Source: Trema orientale (Eukaryota; Streptophyta; Magnoliopsida; Rosales; Cannabaceae). Taken from it: a stretch of DNA of 64,000 nt. The position numbers were made by a program, and so were the translations under genes. Positions 32,734 through 44,700 of the stretch are shown here, piece by piece. Position 1 is the first letter of the stretch. Each line of letters starts with the position of its first letter. The notes under the pieces are model-generated. The model did no database searches, was not told where the DNA came from, and saw only the letters and a program-made list of their open reading frames with translations. Location: positions 969,472 through 1,033,471 of the forward strand of contig JXTC01000037.1 of the NCBI GenBank assembly GCA_002914845.1, in the 5' to 3' direction.

Positions 32734-33294
32734 ATTGAGTTGTCTTAATCAAATATTATTATCTGGTAATTTAGGGTGGTAATTCATGTTGACAGATCAT
32801 ATCAATGTATATGTAACACATAGCTTAATCCGAACTCAATCCATTTAATAATCGTGTCGAAAATTCTAACTTGAACCCGATCTATTTATAAATGGGTCGA
32901 TCTGACACGGCTCGTTAATTCGTTTAATTTAAATTAGCTAAAATATACTTTTTAGCACATTTAATATCAATTCATACATGTTATATGACCTTAAAATACA
33001 AATATGTACTAAAAACAAATAAAAACTATATAAAATTTCAATATATATACCTGAAAAAATCTTAACAATATCACAAAAAAAATGTCCAAACATACATAAT
33101 AAAAATATTATAATTTTAAATAGATATTATATGGGTGTTAGACCCAAAATTAACTCCTTTTACTTCTACTTCCTTTTCTTTTACCTACTTCCCTTTCCCT
33201 TTTACTTCTTTTTTTTTTTTTTTTCTTTTGAAATTTTCCCTTTTACTTCTACTTTTTAAGAGAAAATAAAAAAGTAACTAATTTTACTTGATTT
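32734..33294. other. Intergenic DNA
   Basis: No gene was recognised. A stretch near 32800-32935 contains AATGGGTCGATCTGACACGG-like sequence reminiscent of common dispersed plant repeats. A polypyrimidine tract lies at 33160-33250. Confidence 0.4.
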
Positions 33295-33520
33295 TACGAT
33301 TTATATCTTACTTTAGTGATTTTAAAATTAAAAAAAATTGAGATGACTTTAACTAAAAGATCAAAACCTCTTAGCAACTAGCTATAACCAATATGGGACT
33401 AATTAACAAGCTACACTGACAATTCTTTCACCATGATAAAAGAACTTATGAATTTTCTTTTTTTTTTTTTTCGAGGCATAAGGATTGATTTGATACTAAT
33501 TAGTTTTGGATTAATATTAG
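33295..33520. repeat. Direct repeat, copy 1 (copy 2 at 34826-35095)
   Basis: About 225 bp repeated in the same orientation 1.5 kb downstream. Shared landmarks include TTTAACTAAAAGATCAAAA, ATGGGACTA / GTGGGACTA, TTAACAAGCTACACTRACAA, and a poly-T run followed by TCGAGG. It could be a pair of LTR-like ends, but no primer-binding site or retroelement domain was found between the copies. Confidence 0.75.
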
Positions 33521-34825
33521 CTAGGGTCCCTAATCTTTGCCCGATGTATCAGTTAAGTCTCCATTCTTTTTTTTTTTTGGGGGAGGGGGGTAGCATTTAA
33601 CTCCCCATCCTTACAACTTTGTAATACTAAAATCCCTTGTAGTATTTTTTGTCCATAAACTGCAGTCCCCTATAGCATTTCCTATCCATTATTGTCGTTA
33701 AATGTGCACATTCTACTCACTTGAGTCTTTTTTAAGTGTATATAACGTGACTTTTTCCCCCTAATTAAGAGATTCCTATTTCTTTTTTCTTTTTATTTAT
33801 CCTCTCTCACCACCTTGAAAGGAGAATTGCCATGGATTTAGCATTGGACATAGCTTCTTCTCAAGTTATTGAATGCATGGAAGCCATGGATGGTACTCGT
33901 ACTCTTGGGTTTTGAGATTATCATCTCACTGTAAGGTTCCAATCTGAGATCGTTTTATCATGGGTCACCATCTATTTTTTTTTTTAGTTTTGGGTGAACT
34001 TGGTCCTCGTATATCTTCTTATACTCTTATTTTTCCTAGGACTTGGGTTCCCTTGTATTCAGTCCCTCTAGACTTTAGCTTAAACCTGCCCACTCCAACT
34101 TGTAATTAAACCTTCAGTATTTTTACCTCTCTTTTTTCCCTTGAATGTTCACTTTGTTTTATTCGGTTTATCAAAAAATTATGTGGGTGGAAATATTTCT
34201 TAGGGAGAAAAAACTAGGGGAGGAATATTAATTTTTTTTAATTAATGTGTATAATCATAAAACAGAAAGATAATTTCTAACTTTATCTTCTTGATTTTTT
34301 TACTGGTTATTGGATAAGGCCTGCAATTTGATAACAGAAAAAATTTTGGCCTGTAATTTGATAACAAAGAAAATTTTCACATTCTCATATAGAGTTTAGT
34401 GAAGAATTGTTTACGGAATGCAATTTCATGTTAAAAAATTTCATTTATTTGCTTTGTTTTAGATTTTAAATAGAATTCAAGGGTGAAATTGTACCCACTA
34501 AAAAAGGATTGATGAAATTTATTTTAATTTTTTTTATATTGATCTTGCAATCCACCTCTAGCAAAGTATGATTTGGGCTAATTACTTAAATAATTTAGAT
34601 TATATACCCAGCTTTATCTGATTTTCTCAATATAGGGAGCACTTAGGTGAGAAGAGAACGCCGATGGAAGGGAAAAGAAAGATACTTTTTTATTGGTTGA
34701 AATTATCTTCCAATAACCTTAAATATCCTCATGTAAGAAGCATATGCTCATTTAATAGTAAAATTTGTAAATACTAAAAAAAGAATTAAAACAGCAAAGG
34801 TTGGGGACCGGCTGATATTATGATA
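33521..34825. other. DNA between the two direct repeats
   Basis: About 1.3 kb with poly-T runs and a small tandem (two GGCCTGYAATTTGATAACA-like units at 34318-34365). A short ATG frame at 33833 is closed after 27 codons and is not recognised. No protease, reverse transcriptase or transposase match was seen. Confidence 0.5.
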
Positions 34826-35095
34826 TATCTTAATCTAGTGATTTTAAGATTAAAAAAGTAAAATTGAGATGACATCAACTAAAAGATCAAAAACCTCTTA
34901 GAAACAGATTAAAAAAGGAAAATTGAGATAACTTTAACTAAAAGATCAAAAACTCTTAGCAACTAACTATAAGCAATGTGGGACTATTTAACAAGCTACA
35001 CTAACAATTCTCTCACCACGATAAAAGAACTCACGAATTTCTTCTTTTTTTTTTTCGAGGGATAAGGATTAATTTGATATTGTTCGTTTTAGGAT
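34826..35095. repeat. Direct repeat, copy 2 (copy 1 at 33295-33520)
   Basis: Same landmarks as the copy at 33295-33520, with an additional internal duplication of the AACTAAAAGATCAAAAA unit (34867-34954), which makes it longer. Confidence 0.75.
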
Positions 35096-36399
35096 GTTGC
35101 AAGGAGTGAAACATGGTCAAGCTCTTTTTTTTTTTTTTGTTTTTGGAAATAAGTCAAGCTCTCTTTTCAAAGAGGTTCTTATATCCTTTCGTGTAGAGAT
35201 GCCATTTGAGACGTGTTGGCTCAGAATTCTTCAATCCAATTTTATGAAGACAATTGTATCTCATAAAAGCGTAATTATCATTTAATTAGGGGAGAATTTA
35301 TATTCTCGACAACGACAACAGTTGTAACAAAACTATGCTAAAAAATGAAAAAGTACAATATTATATGATGATTTATCCTTCATTTATTATGCTTTTAGAC
35401 TATCATGAATCAGTTTTGTCTTCTAGTGCTCAATTATTATATCTTTTGAAAATCATTTTTTTTTTGACCATATTATAAAGCTCGTGGTGAAAATTTTGGA
35501 CAGAAAAGCCTCATTGTTTTAGATGAAAAATTGAAAGGCAAAAGTAATGCTTCTTTCTCCTAGCAAATATTTCATCTTAGTCGAATAAATTCCACCCTAG
35601 TCAAAATTACAGTGAAATATGAGGTTGAAGATGGTTGCTCGATCATGATAGAACTTTTTCGACCCATCAAACTCAAACCAACGTCATTTTGTTCTATTAA
35701 TTTTTCGGGAATGAACAACAACCATTGGGTTGTATTTTTTTTTTTAATTTTCTTTTTAAAGAAATTGATTTCAAAGTGGGTTTATAGTCATGGCATTAAG
35801 AAACTGGCATAAGTAAGTGACAATAAATGTTTTTTTATTTTATTTTTGGCAAAACTATTAAAAGAGCACCACATGTGTCCGTATTCCCAAAGGCACCCTT
35901 CTCTTTCAAGAGAATTGGCGGTATAATAAGTCCTAGTAAGGTTCTTTACTTTGCATTAAATTAAACTACATACTTCATCGCCTACGCAGGCTCCCGTTAA
36001 TATTTTAGTATCATTTTTTCGTGAGTACTCCTCAGGTAAGATAATTAACATGTTAGCTACAACATTGTACAGGTCAATAAGCATAATGTCTAGTATCCAT
36101 GGTGCTTGTATCACGAAAAGACCATTAGTTGTTCTATTAGGCCCCTTGTAGTTCAGGGGAAATAAGTGGAATGGAAAAAAGCTTCATTCCTTTGTTTGGC
36201 TAGTTTTAACATACGGAAATAACCATTCCCAATAGAATGCTTTTCCTCCAATTCTGGAGAAATTTGCATTCTATAGACAAATGGGAGGAATGTCCATTTT
36301 ATTTCATAATTTACCTCTTTTCTTTTTTTTTTTTTTTTTTTTTGAACTTGTTCCTTTGTAATTACCTAATTAGGCTAATTTGCTTTATCTCTCTTCACA
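35096..36399. other. AT-rich intergenic DNA
   Basis: No gene was recognised. Poly-T runs occur at 35125-35138, 35730-35743 and 36318-36341. A stretch at 36160-36310 contains GGAATGG/CATTCC-type words common in small plant MITEs, but its second end was not found. Confidence 0.4.
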
Positions 36400-36775
36400 A
36401 TGTTTCTTAATTTTCTCTTTCCTTTAACTCACTGCTTTCTCTCTGTTATCTCTCATACAACTTTCTCTCTCCTCCTTCCTTCCTACACCACTTTCTCTCT
36501 CCTCTCCTTATTTTCTCTCATACTTCTCTCTGTGCTTTTTCTCTCTTCCTCCTCACACACACACGGCTTCCTCTCTCGTCCCTCCTTCACACCCCGCTTT
36601 TGCTTTCCTCCCTTTATTACACACCACTTTCTCTCTCATGTCTCTATTTACTCTCATCATTTTCTCACAACACTTCTATATCTTTACTTTCTTTTTCCCC
36701 TCTCTCATAGACCACTTTCTCTCTCCTCCTCTCACGTACCACTTTCTTCTCGTCCCTGTATGTCTCGCATCTAAC
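36400..36775. repeat. Polypyrimidine (CTCTCT-rich) low-complexity tract
   Basis: Almost 380 bp of degenerate TTTCTCTCTC and CACACC words. The resulting open frame encodes only Leu/Ser/Phe/His-rich sequence and is not a gene. A purine-rich tract of comparable kind occurs at 55470-55690 inside the Harbinger element. Confidence 0.85.
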
Positions 36776-36779
36776 CACA

Positions 36780-37095
36780 GAGCCAACATAGGTACCGCGC
36801 GGGGGGAGGGGGGGGGGGGTGCTCCCCCTCACTTTCTTGAAAAATTATATTTTTTTCCTCCGTTTTTATTTGAAATTTTTAATTTTATCTTTTATTTGCC
36901 CCGCTCTAAATTTTTATAGTTATAGTTTTTGCCTCATATTTTATAAGCAAAATTTAATAATGCCCCTCATATGACCACTTATTTTTTATTTTATTTGAAC
37001 TTTATTCATATTATTTTGAAATACTTAGTTTTGCCCTTACTTTAGATAATTTTTCTTTAGACTCACTTTACATATTATTTTTAGTTATATATGAG
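36780..37095. repeat. Dispersed repeat, copy 1 (copy 2 at 37508-37800)
   Basis: It shares a start (GAGCCAMC followed by GCCCCCTC/GCTCCCCCTC), a centre (AATAATGCCCCTCAT) and an end (ATAATTTTTCTTTRSAC) with 37508-37800 in the same orientation. It also contains a G12 run at 36811-36821. It is likely a fragment of a dispersed plant transposon. Confidence 0.7.
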
Positions 37096-37507
37096 TTTAT
37101 GTTAAATAATATGTTTTAAAATTAGCTAAATTTTTTTTAGTATATGCCCCCTAAAACAAATTCTTGGCTCCGTAACTGCTCGTATCTCTTCACTTTATCT
37201 CTCCTCTCTCTTACCATTTTATCTCTCGTATCTCTATTTTCGCTCTCATCATTTCTCTCTTTATGTTTTCTCTCTTCTTTCTATTATAAGGATATTCTTG
37301 TGAAAATACAATTTATATCTGTCCATTTCATAATTAATCTAAAACTTTAACCAAATTATTGAATAAATTAATAATTCAATTCCATTATGTTCTTGTTATT
37401 ATTGCTATTATCATTACCATTATAAAAGTCCCTCATTAGTAGAGATTTTTTTTTTTAAAAACAAAATAACAATAATAATAATAATACTATACTACAACTA
37501 CTACTCG

Positions 37508-37800
37508 GAGCCACCTTGGGCCCAGATGAGCACATGCCCCCTCAACTTTTTGAAAATTTCATTTTTACCTTGGAATTTATAAATATATTCAATTAGATCC
37601 TTTCCTTGCCCCCTAAATTTTTATAATATAAAATTTACCCATATATTTCATAAAAAATTTCAATAATGCCCCTCATTTGCCTATTGAATTTTATGATTTT
37701 TAAACTATACTTTTATTATTATTAAATAATTATTTTGTCCACACTTTTATGAATAATTTTTCTTTGCACCTCACTTTAAAATATCATTTAAATCATGTCC
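37508..37800. repeat. Dispersed repeat, copy 2 (copy 1 at 36780-37095)
   Basis: Diverged direct copy of the preceding repeat, with the same GCCCCCTC and AATAATGCCCCTCAT landmarks. It is non-coding. Confidence 0.7.
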
Positions 37801-38204
37801 ATATTGACCATTCGTGTTTCAATCATTGCAACATTGCCCTAAATTATATTACTCGATTACAAGTCAATTTGAAAGAATAAAAAATAAAGAGCAAAAACGA
37901 GAGGAGAAAAAAAAATTAAATTTAATATTAGATTTTGCCCCTGAAAATTTTTTTCTGCCTCCTCCTGCTGCTACTACTATTATTATTATTATTTGTGGAC
38001 AGGTTAAATTAGACTTTCGATAATACTCATTTAACTTAATACTTCATTTTATTATTCTCAACTCTTTTTGTCATTGTATGTTTGGCCGTAATTCTTTCAT
38101 ATCAGAAGCCTTAGATGTGAAAATTGTCAAGTTTGCCGAGTTGGGATTCTCAGCCAAACATGAAGATGAACAACAGTACAACACAAATGAAATTAGTAGC
38201 CTAG

Positions 38205-38246
<42 letters not shown>

Positions 38247-38788
38247 TTTGGATCTTTGTTTTGTTAGAACTTGGAAAAATGCTGATCTCTTACTGTTTCA
38301 GTCATATTCTCAGGCATAATCTTCTTCTTGCGCTGATTATCAAGGCAACAGCCTACAATGTTAAGAAGAGGAAATATATGCCTCCAACTAAAACAAATTA
38401 AAATATTATAATCAATTCAAATATGGTTAACAAAATGCGGTGGTTAGAACGAGATGACTAGTATCTAATTAAAAGTGGATCAAGCTGAGAAGCAAACTTG
38501 ATCACTAGCATAAACAATCTCGAAAGGCGATCCAAACTCGCAAGTGCAAACAGCCAAATAGCATCTAATGACATGAAAAAGTACAGAGCAGATCAAAGAA
38601 CTTTTCAGATACCTAGTGCCACCATGAATACTGATCATTGAGACAAATTGCTATTCAACCAGCATGTAAAACTCTTCACAATGTAAGTGGTTAGTGCAAA
38701 CGAAAATGGAGAACTCTTTTTAGCAGAGACACTTCTAGAATAAGAGCAATTTTCTCTTCTTCGCTCGGAGACAAGGTCAAGTGACTCC
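37801..38788. other. 3' flank of the mTERF gene
   Basis: This stretch contains a TA microsatellite at 38209-38236 and the presumed 3' UTR of the mTERF gene next to 38788. No other gene was recognised. Confidence 0.5.
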
Positions 38789-39946
38789 TTATGCATCTTC
38801 AACATGCACTTTCCCTTCATACACGCTCAACAGCAGAGGCACTTGCTCATGATACTTGGTCACATACTTTTCCAAGAAGATTTTATCCACGCATTGCAAG
38901 ATGAAAATAAGTTTGACATCTTCTTTTCTCATCAATCCCTTTGACAACAAAACTTGAACAACTGAACATCTTGGTACTATTCTCTTCTCAAAGCTGTAAA
39001 ACAGAATCACCGGACACTTCGCAATCTTTCCCGACTGCCACCCCATCTTGTTCACTAAAAAATCCATTGATTTCTCTATCTTCTTTTCCGAAATAACCAT
39101 ACAATTGGGGTGCACCCTAAATGCACCAAGGATATCATCTTCAGACCAACCCCACCTCCTATAAACCTTGTAAGACTTGTTCCAAGTTTCCTTAAACCTC
39201 TTCATAGCTAATGCGCGCATCGCAAACAAGAAAGTGAATTTCTCTGGTTTGAATCCCATGTCTTTAACCTTATCAACGACCCTACTGAATCGTTCAGGCT
39301 TCAGAACCAGAATCTCAGAAAAAAATTGCAATGTAGAAGCTACCTGTGAATCACTAAAACCTAACTGTCTCAACAACCCAATATTCGAAATCACATGCTT
39401 TGAATTCTTTTCTAAGGACACCCATTGGTGCCTCAAAGCAGTGATCACCATTTCATTAGAGGGCAAAACACTCCTGAGTAAGTTATAAGTAGGTATAATA
39501 TGATTATCCAAGCTTCTATACAAAAGATGAGGATCTGAAGACATAATTCTCACCAAGTCCTTCTTTGAAAACCCTTTTGAGTAGAAAAACTCAAGCTTGG
39601 GCAAAATTTTTCTCTTGGGATCAGATAAAAGAAGCCAAGGCCTTTTCCTGACAAAACTTGTGATCTGGGTCTCTGAGAATTCATGCTCTCTTAAAAAAGC
39701 CAGAACAGAATCTGCCCTTTCTGGGTTTTGGAAATTGACTTTTTGGGAAGCAACAATGGCAGCATCTGGGGACAACCCACATGAGTTTACGAGGTAAGAC
39801 ACCGTAAAAGAGTGACCCTTTTCAGATTTTCCCACAAATGAAGAGAAACTAAAAGCAAGAGAACCCAAATCAAAAGCTGAATTCGACCCAGTAACCCCAT
39901 TACCTGGTATTGAGATTTTGAGTCTTCTACTGAGGATACCAAACAT
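38789..39946 (-). CDS. mTERF-family organelle gene-expression factor, 385 aa, single exon
   Basis: The uninterrupted frame encodes a Ser-rich, Arg-containing leader (MFGILSRRLKISIPG) that looks like an organelle transit peptide. A repeat array follows from about residue 50 to 375 with the mTERF signature. Examples are FSETQITSFVRKRPWLLLSD, LLRQLGFSDSQVASTLQFFS and GWSEDDILGAFRVHPNCMV; the Leu/Phe spacing and a Pro in each roughly 30-residue helical repeat recur. mTERF proteins bind organellar nucleic acids and act in transcription termination, splicing or translation. Many plant members are intronless like this one and form expanded families, so no individual function can be assigned. The start is the first true ATG in frame; codons upstream lack another ATG. 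Confidence 0.94.
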   Translation of the reverse strand: MFGILSRRLKISIPGNGVTGSNSAFDLGSLAFSFSSFVGKSEKGHSFTVSYLVNSCGLSPDAAIVASQKVNFQNPERADSVLAFLREHEFSETQITSFVRKRPWLLLSDPKRKILPKLEFFYSKGFSKKDLVRIMSSDPHLLYRSLDNHIIPTYNLLRSVLPSNEMVITALRHQWVSLEKNSKHVISNIGLLRQLGFSDSQVASTLQFFSEILVLKPERFSRVVDKVKDMGFKPEKFTFLFAMRALAMKRFKETWNKSYKVYRRWGWSEDDILGAFRVHPNCMVISEKKIEKSMDFLVNKMGWQSGKIAKCPVILFYSFEKRIVPRCSVVQVLLSKGLMRKEDVKLIFILQCVDKIFLEKYVTKYHEQVPLLLSVYEGKVHVEDA

Positions 39947-41736
39947 ATTTGACCGAGTTGGATGATCCAAGTAGCTGCTTCTTAGGTACTAGTTGGCTTA
40001 TAAACCCTAAACCCCAAGAGGCTGAAGACTGATAGGTATCGAGGTTCTTCTAGACTTAAGACTCTTGAGAGTGTTTCTCTCCCTTTCTCATTATGAGAAA
40101 AAAAAATGAAAATACAGAGAGAGAGAGAGAGCTCACCAGGTGATGGGAATAGAGAGGAGAAAGCGCAGACAAGCCTATGATAGGGTCAGAGAGCAAGCGA
40201 AGAACAGAGGTTTTAGAGTACAGGACGAGGGTTCTTTTGAGGTTTAATGTTACTTCCTTTTTGGCGAGAATTGAAAAATAAACCAAAATTAAAAAGGATA
40301 TATTGCTTTTATTAAAAAAAAAAAAAAGGGTTTTCTTGCACCGGAACAAGTACTGACGGAACTTGATTTTGCATGTCTTTTGTCTTTTTCAAAATATGAC
40401 CACATTGTTTAGATCATGTGGATTGCGGACTAAAAATTATCTATAAAGCAATATAGTGTAGTTTTTAATTTTATTATTACCGCTTCAAAAAATTATCGTC
40501 CCTATCATTACTTCATCTCTTTCTAAATAGAAATGCCCTATTACTTGAATATCTTGTCCTGGGTAGATGGGCACTAACTATCTCTTAATGCTACGAGGCA
40601 CCATTACACTACATAATATTTCAGTCTGTCACTAATTTATAATTATAATTCAGATAGAGTCTATGTGGAATTCAGTTTATTAATTAGTTACATTCAATAA
40701 CAAAGAGACACGTCATTATGATACTGGGCGCCATTGGTGTCCCATAGCATTGCTCCCAACCCGTGTATATGAGAAGTAAATTGTATATATTCCATGCTAA
40801 AAAAGAGTATCTTAATAAATAAAAATAAATAAGTAAAATAAAATAAAATAGAAAAGGAAAGAATAAGAAGAAAGACACCTCCTCAGTCCTAAAAGAGAAA
40901 TTAAAAAAAAAATTAAACATAGAAAAATAAGACACCTCTCCAGTCCTTTAAAAAAAATCAAAAAAAAATCTCCCACATGACTTTCTAGTATAAATGAAAT
41001 AAACACCTAGTACCAGGAATAATTCTAAAAACCAACAAGCCATCTCAAATTTCTCGAAAAATAAAAGAAATTAAAAAAAAAAACGTGCGGGTTTAATAAA
41101 ATAATAATACATAGGGCTGGTATAATTATTTAGTTATAATTATAATAATTACTATTATATAATATTTCTGAGTCAAATTGCCAGCCCCGTGTATTACAAA
41201 TTCGTAAACATGTATTTAAAGAATATAACTGAAAAGCGTTTATTCAATATATTGCAGTCCAAAGCAACAAAAATATTTACAACCAATCACATCATCTAGT
41301 GCAAAACATCAACACTAGGTCTCGGAAATCGTATTCTCGTAAATCAAATCATGCTGCTCTTTTAGACTAGTAATAGTGCACTTTCTATTTCAACGTGCCT
41401 CATGTTATTTTGTACGTTTCGACTATCAAACGTTTGGATTATATAACGTTATCGACGGTACCATTTTACACCAACAAAGCATTGGAGGAAATGAAAAAGT
41501 TCCGCTCCATCAAAAGTAACTACTAAACAGAAAACGTTCCTGAAAAGTCTGTCTTCTCTTTACTGATTTTTGGATCATTCTTGGTTAACTATTTCGTCTC
41601 TGATTGCGGTTAAGAAAGAAACCGCAACAAGCCTTACTGCTCATTGATTCACAATTCGCCACTGCATTTTCCTACCAGGGTTGAAGAGTTCTCGCAACAT
41701 GACGACTGCGTGTCGTTGAAACTGAACAGAAACTAC
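39947..41736. other. mTERF upstream region, intergenic DNA and 3' flank of the SPATA20-like gene
   Basis: The first 400 bp should carry the mTERF promoter and 5' UTR; a GA run lies at 40117-40132. The part left of 41736 probably holds the 3' UTR of the SPATA20-like gene. Between them is AT-rich DNA and the short repeat at 40569-40754. No further exon was seen. Confidence 0.5.
40569..40754. repeat. Short repeat, copy 2 (copy 1 at 20801-20899)
   Basis: The right half matches 20851-20899 in the same orientation; both start with GGGCAC and end CCCATAGCATTRCT. This copy is about 90 bp longer in the middle. Confidence 0.6.
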
Positions 41737-44700
41737 TCATGCAGAAGATGAAGATTCCTGATAGAGCAGAGCTTCCAAGGATCTGGGATCGGTGACCGGC
41801 GCGCTGCAAGTAAAGTTTTGGCAGACGAGAGCAACCACCTTGTCTGCAGCAGAATTGTTCTTGGCCATGAGAGCCACGTTGCTGTTGTTTTCTTCCCAAA
41901 ATTGCATCTCTTCTGCATTGGAAGGGTCGATGTGGATAACCTAAGAACATGAGTAAGAGTAGCATAAGTGGGAAATCAAAACCGACTTCAAAATAGAAGC
42001 TGGGTCTCTTGATGGCTTATAAAAGCTTGAAATAAGAACGCCCATTACTCACTGTTTTATTAGGATCATACTGCGCATGGGCAGCGGCCAGGATGTCTTC
42101 AAACTCCAAAGAGGGCTTATGGCCGACCAAAACAACTTGCTTCCTTGAAGGGGCAGAGAGCATGTCTGCTGCACAACACATCAAAGGCACTGCCATTGCC
42201 ATGTCTTTCAGCCTTGTCTCAAAAACAGCCTGAAGTCATTTGGAAATGCAATAATCAGCAAAAGAGGAGAGCTTCAAAACCTAGAAAATTTCAATTAATT
42301 TGAAGGTGATTCAACATCGAACCAGAAGATGCTCTGCGTTCTGTCTGTAGAGATCAGACTTATTGCTGGTCACCATAGAGGCCAATCTCACGAGATTGAT
42401 TGCGGAAACCGAGTTTCCAGATGGCTCGGCCCCATCATGATCTTCTTTTACGCGCAGAAGAACAGAAGGATCTTCACCAGGGGTATTAAAATACCCTCCT
42501 CCCTCCCTATCAAGAAATAACTCATCCTGCAAAAGTTTCTCCCGTCAAACTACCGGGACAGTGTTAAAAAACACAGAAGTTTTAACATTCAAGAAGAAAT
42601 CAGCAATTCCTGCCTGGGTATCTTGGAGTTCGGTTGCCCAAGTTAGCCAGTTGATCCCACCACCAAATTCATAAAGGTCCAGCAGCCCTGAAATAAGAAA
42701 CGCATAATCATCTAAAAACCCCGGTGCTTTAGCTGGCCCATTCCTAAAGCTGTGTTGCAGCCTGTTTGTTTGCTCATTGTAAAGCTGCCTTCTGATAAAA
42801 GATGCTGCCTTTTCTGCAACCTCTATGTACTCCTTAGGCTGCAAAATGTGGGATGATAGGAAGCTAAAAATATCAGTAGATACAGAAATCATATAATCAC
42901 ATTCCCAAATAGAACAATTCACAGAAAACAGGCCTCCGCTTAGGTTTAGTGTCCTGATTCTTTCCCTCTACAATAACTTATTTTTATTCCCTTGCATATG
43001 TCTCCTATTAGACAGACAAGAAACTAATAATATAAACATGTCGGCATATTATAAGTATCAAAGCACTGAATCCTTGGACAATGAAATATAAGCATGCATA
43101 CATTTTTTAGCACTAAACCACTAAAACCATCCGCTTTCTACAAGCCCTTAAACTTGATTAGCATGATCTGGCTGAAATTAGATGGCAACAACTAAAGCAC
43201 CTTTCTGCAAACTTGCCTAAGAAAACAATTTACAATCTTTAACCTAAGGGAAATACATACATCACATCCATCCACAGGAAAGTAGAATTTAGTGCCCTCA
43301 GCTTCACCCTTGAGGATTTTAGAAGCTCTAGCAAAAGATGAGATTGCAAGTCCATTCCACGATACAATTACCTAGAAAAAACCCCTCCAATCCGTAAGAG
43401 TGAGAATAAAGTAACCGAAAAGCTAGTATTGTAAAGCAATAAGACAGAATACCTTGTCATCCAAATGTGGTCTTGGTCGCCTTGACCTTACTTCAAAAAG
43501 CTTTCTTCTGCATTCACCCAGAATGTCAAGATATTCCTCACGAGGCAACCCATATTTTGATGCTATTTCAGAAGGGATTTTCCATTCAATCAGCACATTC
43601 TTTCCCTCAAATTCTTTGTGAGGATCACTCATTTTGGAAAGGTCGCAATTACCCGAAGACTTTATGTAGTAGTGCTCCTTGAAAAGAGTTGCATGCTCTC
43701 CAAGAACGTCTTCAACCTAAACAGATAAACGGGGGAATAAATTAAGTCAAAAGGAAAAAACTTAGCCAAAAGCAAATGATAATAGGGATCTTTAAAGTTT
43801 ATATTCTTTACTGTGCTCTATTTGGTAGCTTTCTTTTTCTCAAATGGCCACTTTCTAAATGAAGGCAGGGAAGAAGAAGAGTAAGCATCAAAATTTCCTA
43901 AAGGATAGCTGGTAAAGTGAAAAATAATTACAACAACAACCATGTAGAACCAGAATTTAAAACCACATAGATATCTCACTAACAAACATTTCCCAAAGTC
44001 AAAGAAAAGATAAAGAACCTCTTTGCTTGTCCAGACATAGAAGGCTCCTTCCTTTTTTCTCGTAGCACCGTCAGATTCAGCACTATCAGCATCCTCTGCT
44101 GAAAATATTTCACCTTCCAGTCCAATCATGTCTCTTCTCAAGTAATCAAGAATATCCCGAGAAATACAAGAATAAAAGACATCTTTCGTAATGGCAAAAG
44201 CATCCAAGTAAACATTAATGAGCTGCCCTTGATCATACAACATCTTCTCAAAGTGTGGAACTGCAAGAAAACAGGACTTCTTTTAACAATATGAAGATGA
44301 CAATGACTTACAACAGAGTATAGAAGTAAAATGCAAAAAGCAAAATACTCTAAAAAAATAAGCAATCATTCAACACAAACAGGAAAAATAGAATCTAGAC
44401 AGAAAAAAGAGGACTCGAGACAATTTTAAATGAGGTGGTCATACATAATGTGCGAATATGCTCTTTTATTACAGCTTAAAACTGACGCTCGAGTAAATAA
44501 TAAATACTGACCATGCCAGAACTCATCTACACTGTATCTATGGAAGCCACCTCCAACGTGATCATGGATGCCCCCTCTTGCCATGCATTGTAGGGTGAAG
44601 ATAACCATCTCCAAATCCTCATTTGCTTCACCAGTCTTCCCAGCTCCCTCCAACTTCTTGGCCCAATAAAGCATCAGCTGAATCTCAACTGGTCTAGGAA

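Noticed and set aside
33295..35095. Complete LTR retrotransposon
   Set aside because: There are no Gag or Pol domains, no primer-binding site, and homology extends beyond the putative TG end.
36400..36919. Plus-strand frame of 124 codons rich in Ser, Leu, Phe and His
   Set aside because: It is a CTCTCT/CACACC low-complexity tract with no domain or splice context.
38789..39970. Starting mTERF at 39970
   Set aside because: The codon at 39970 is TTG; the first ATG in frame is at 39946.
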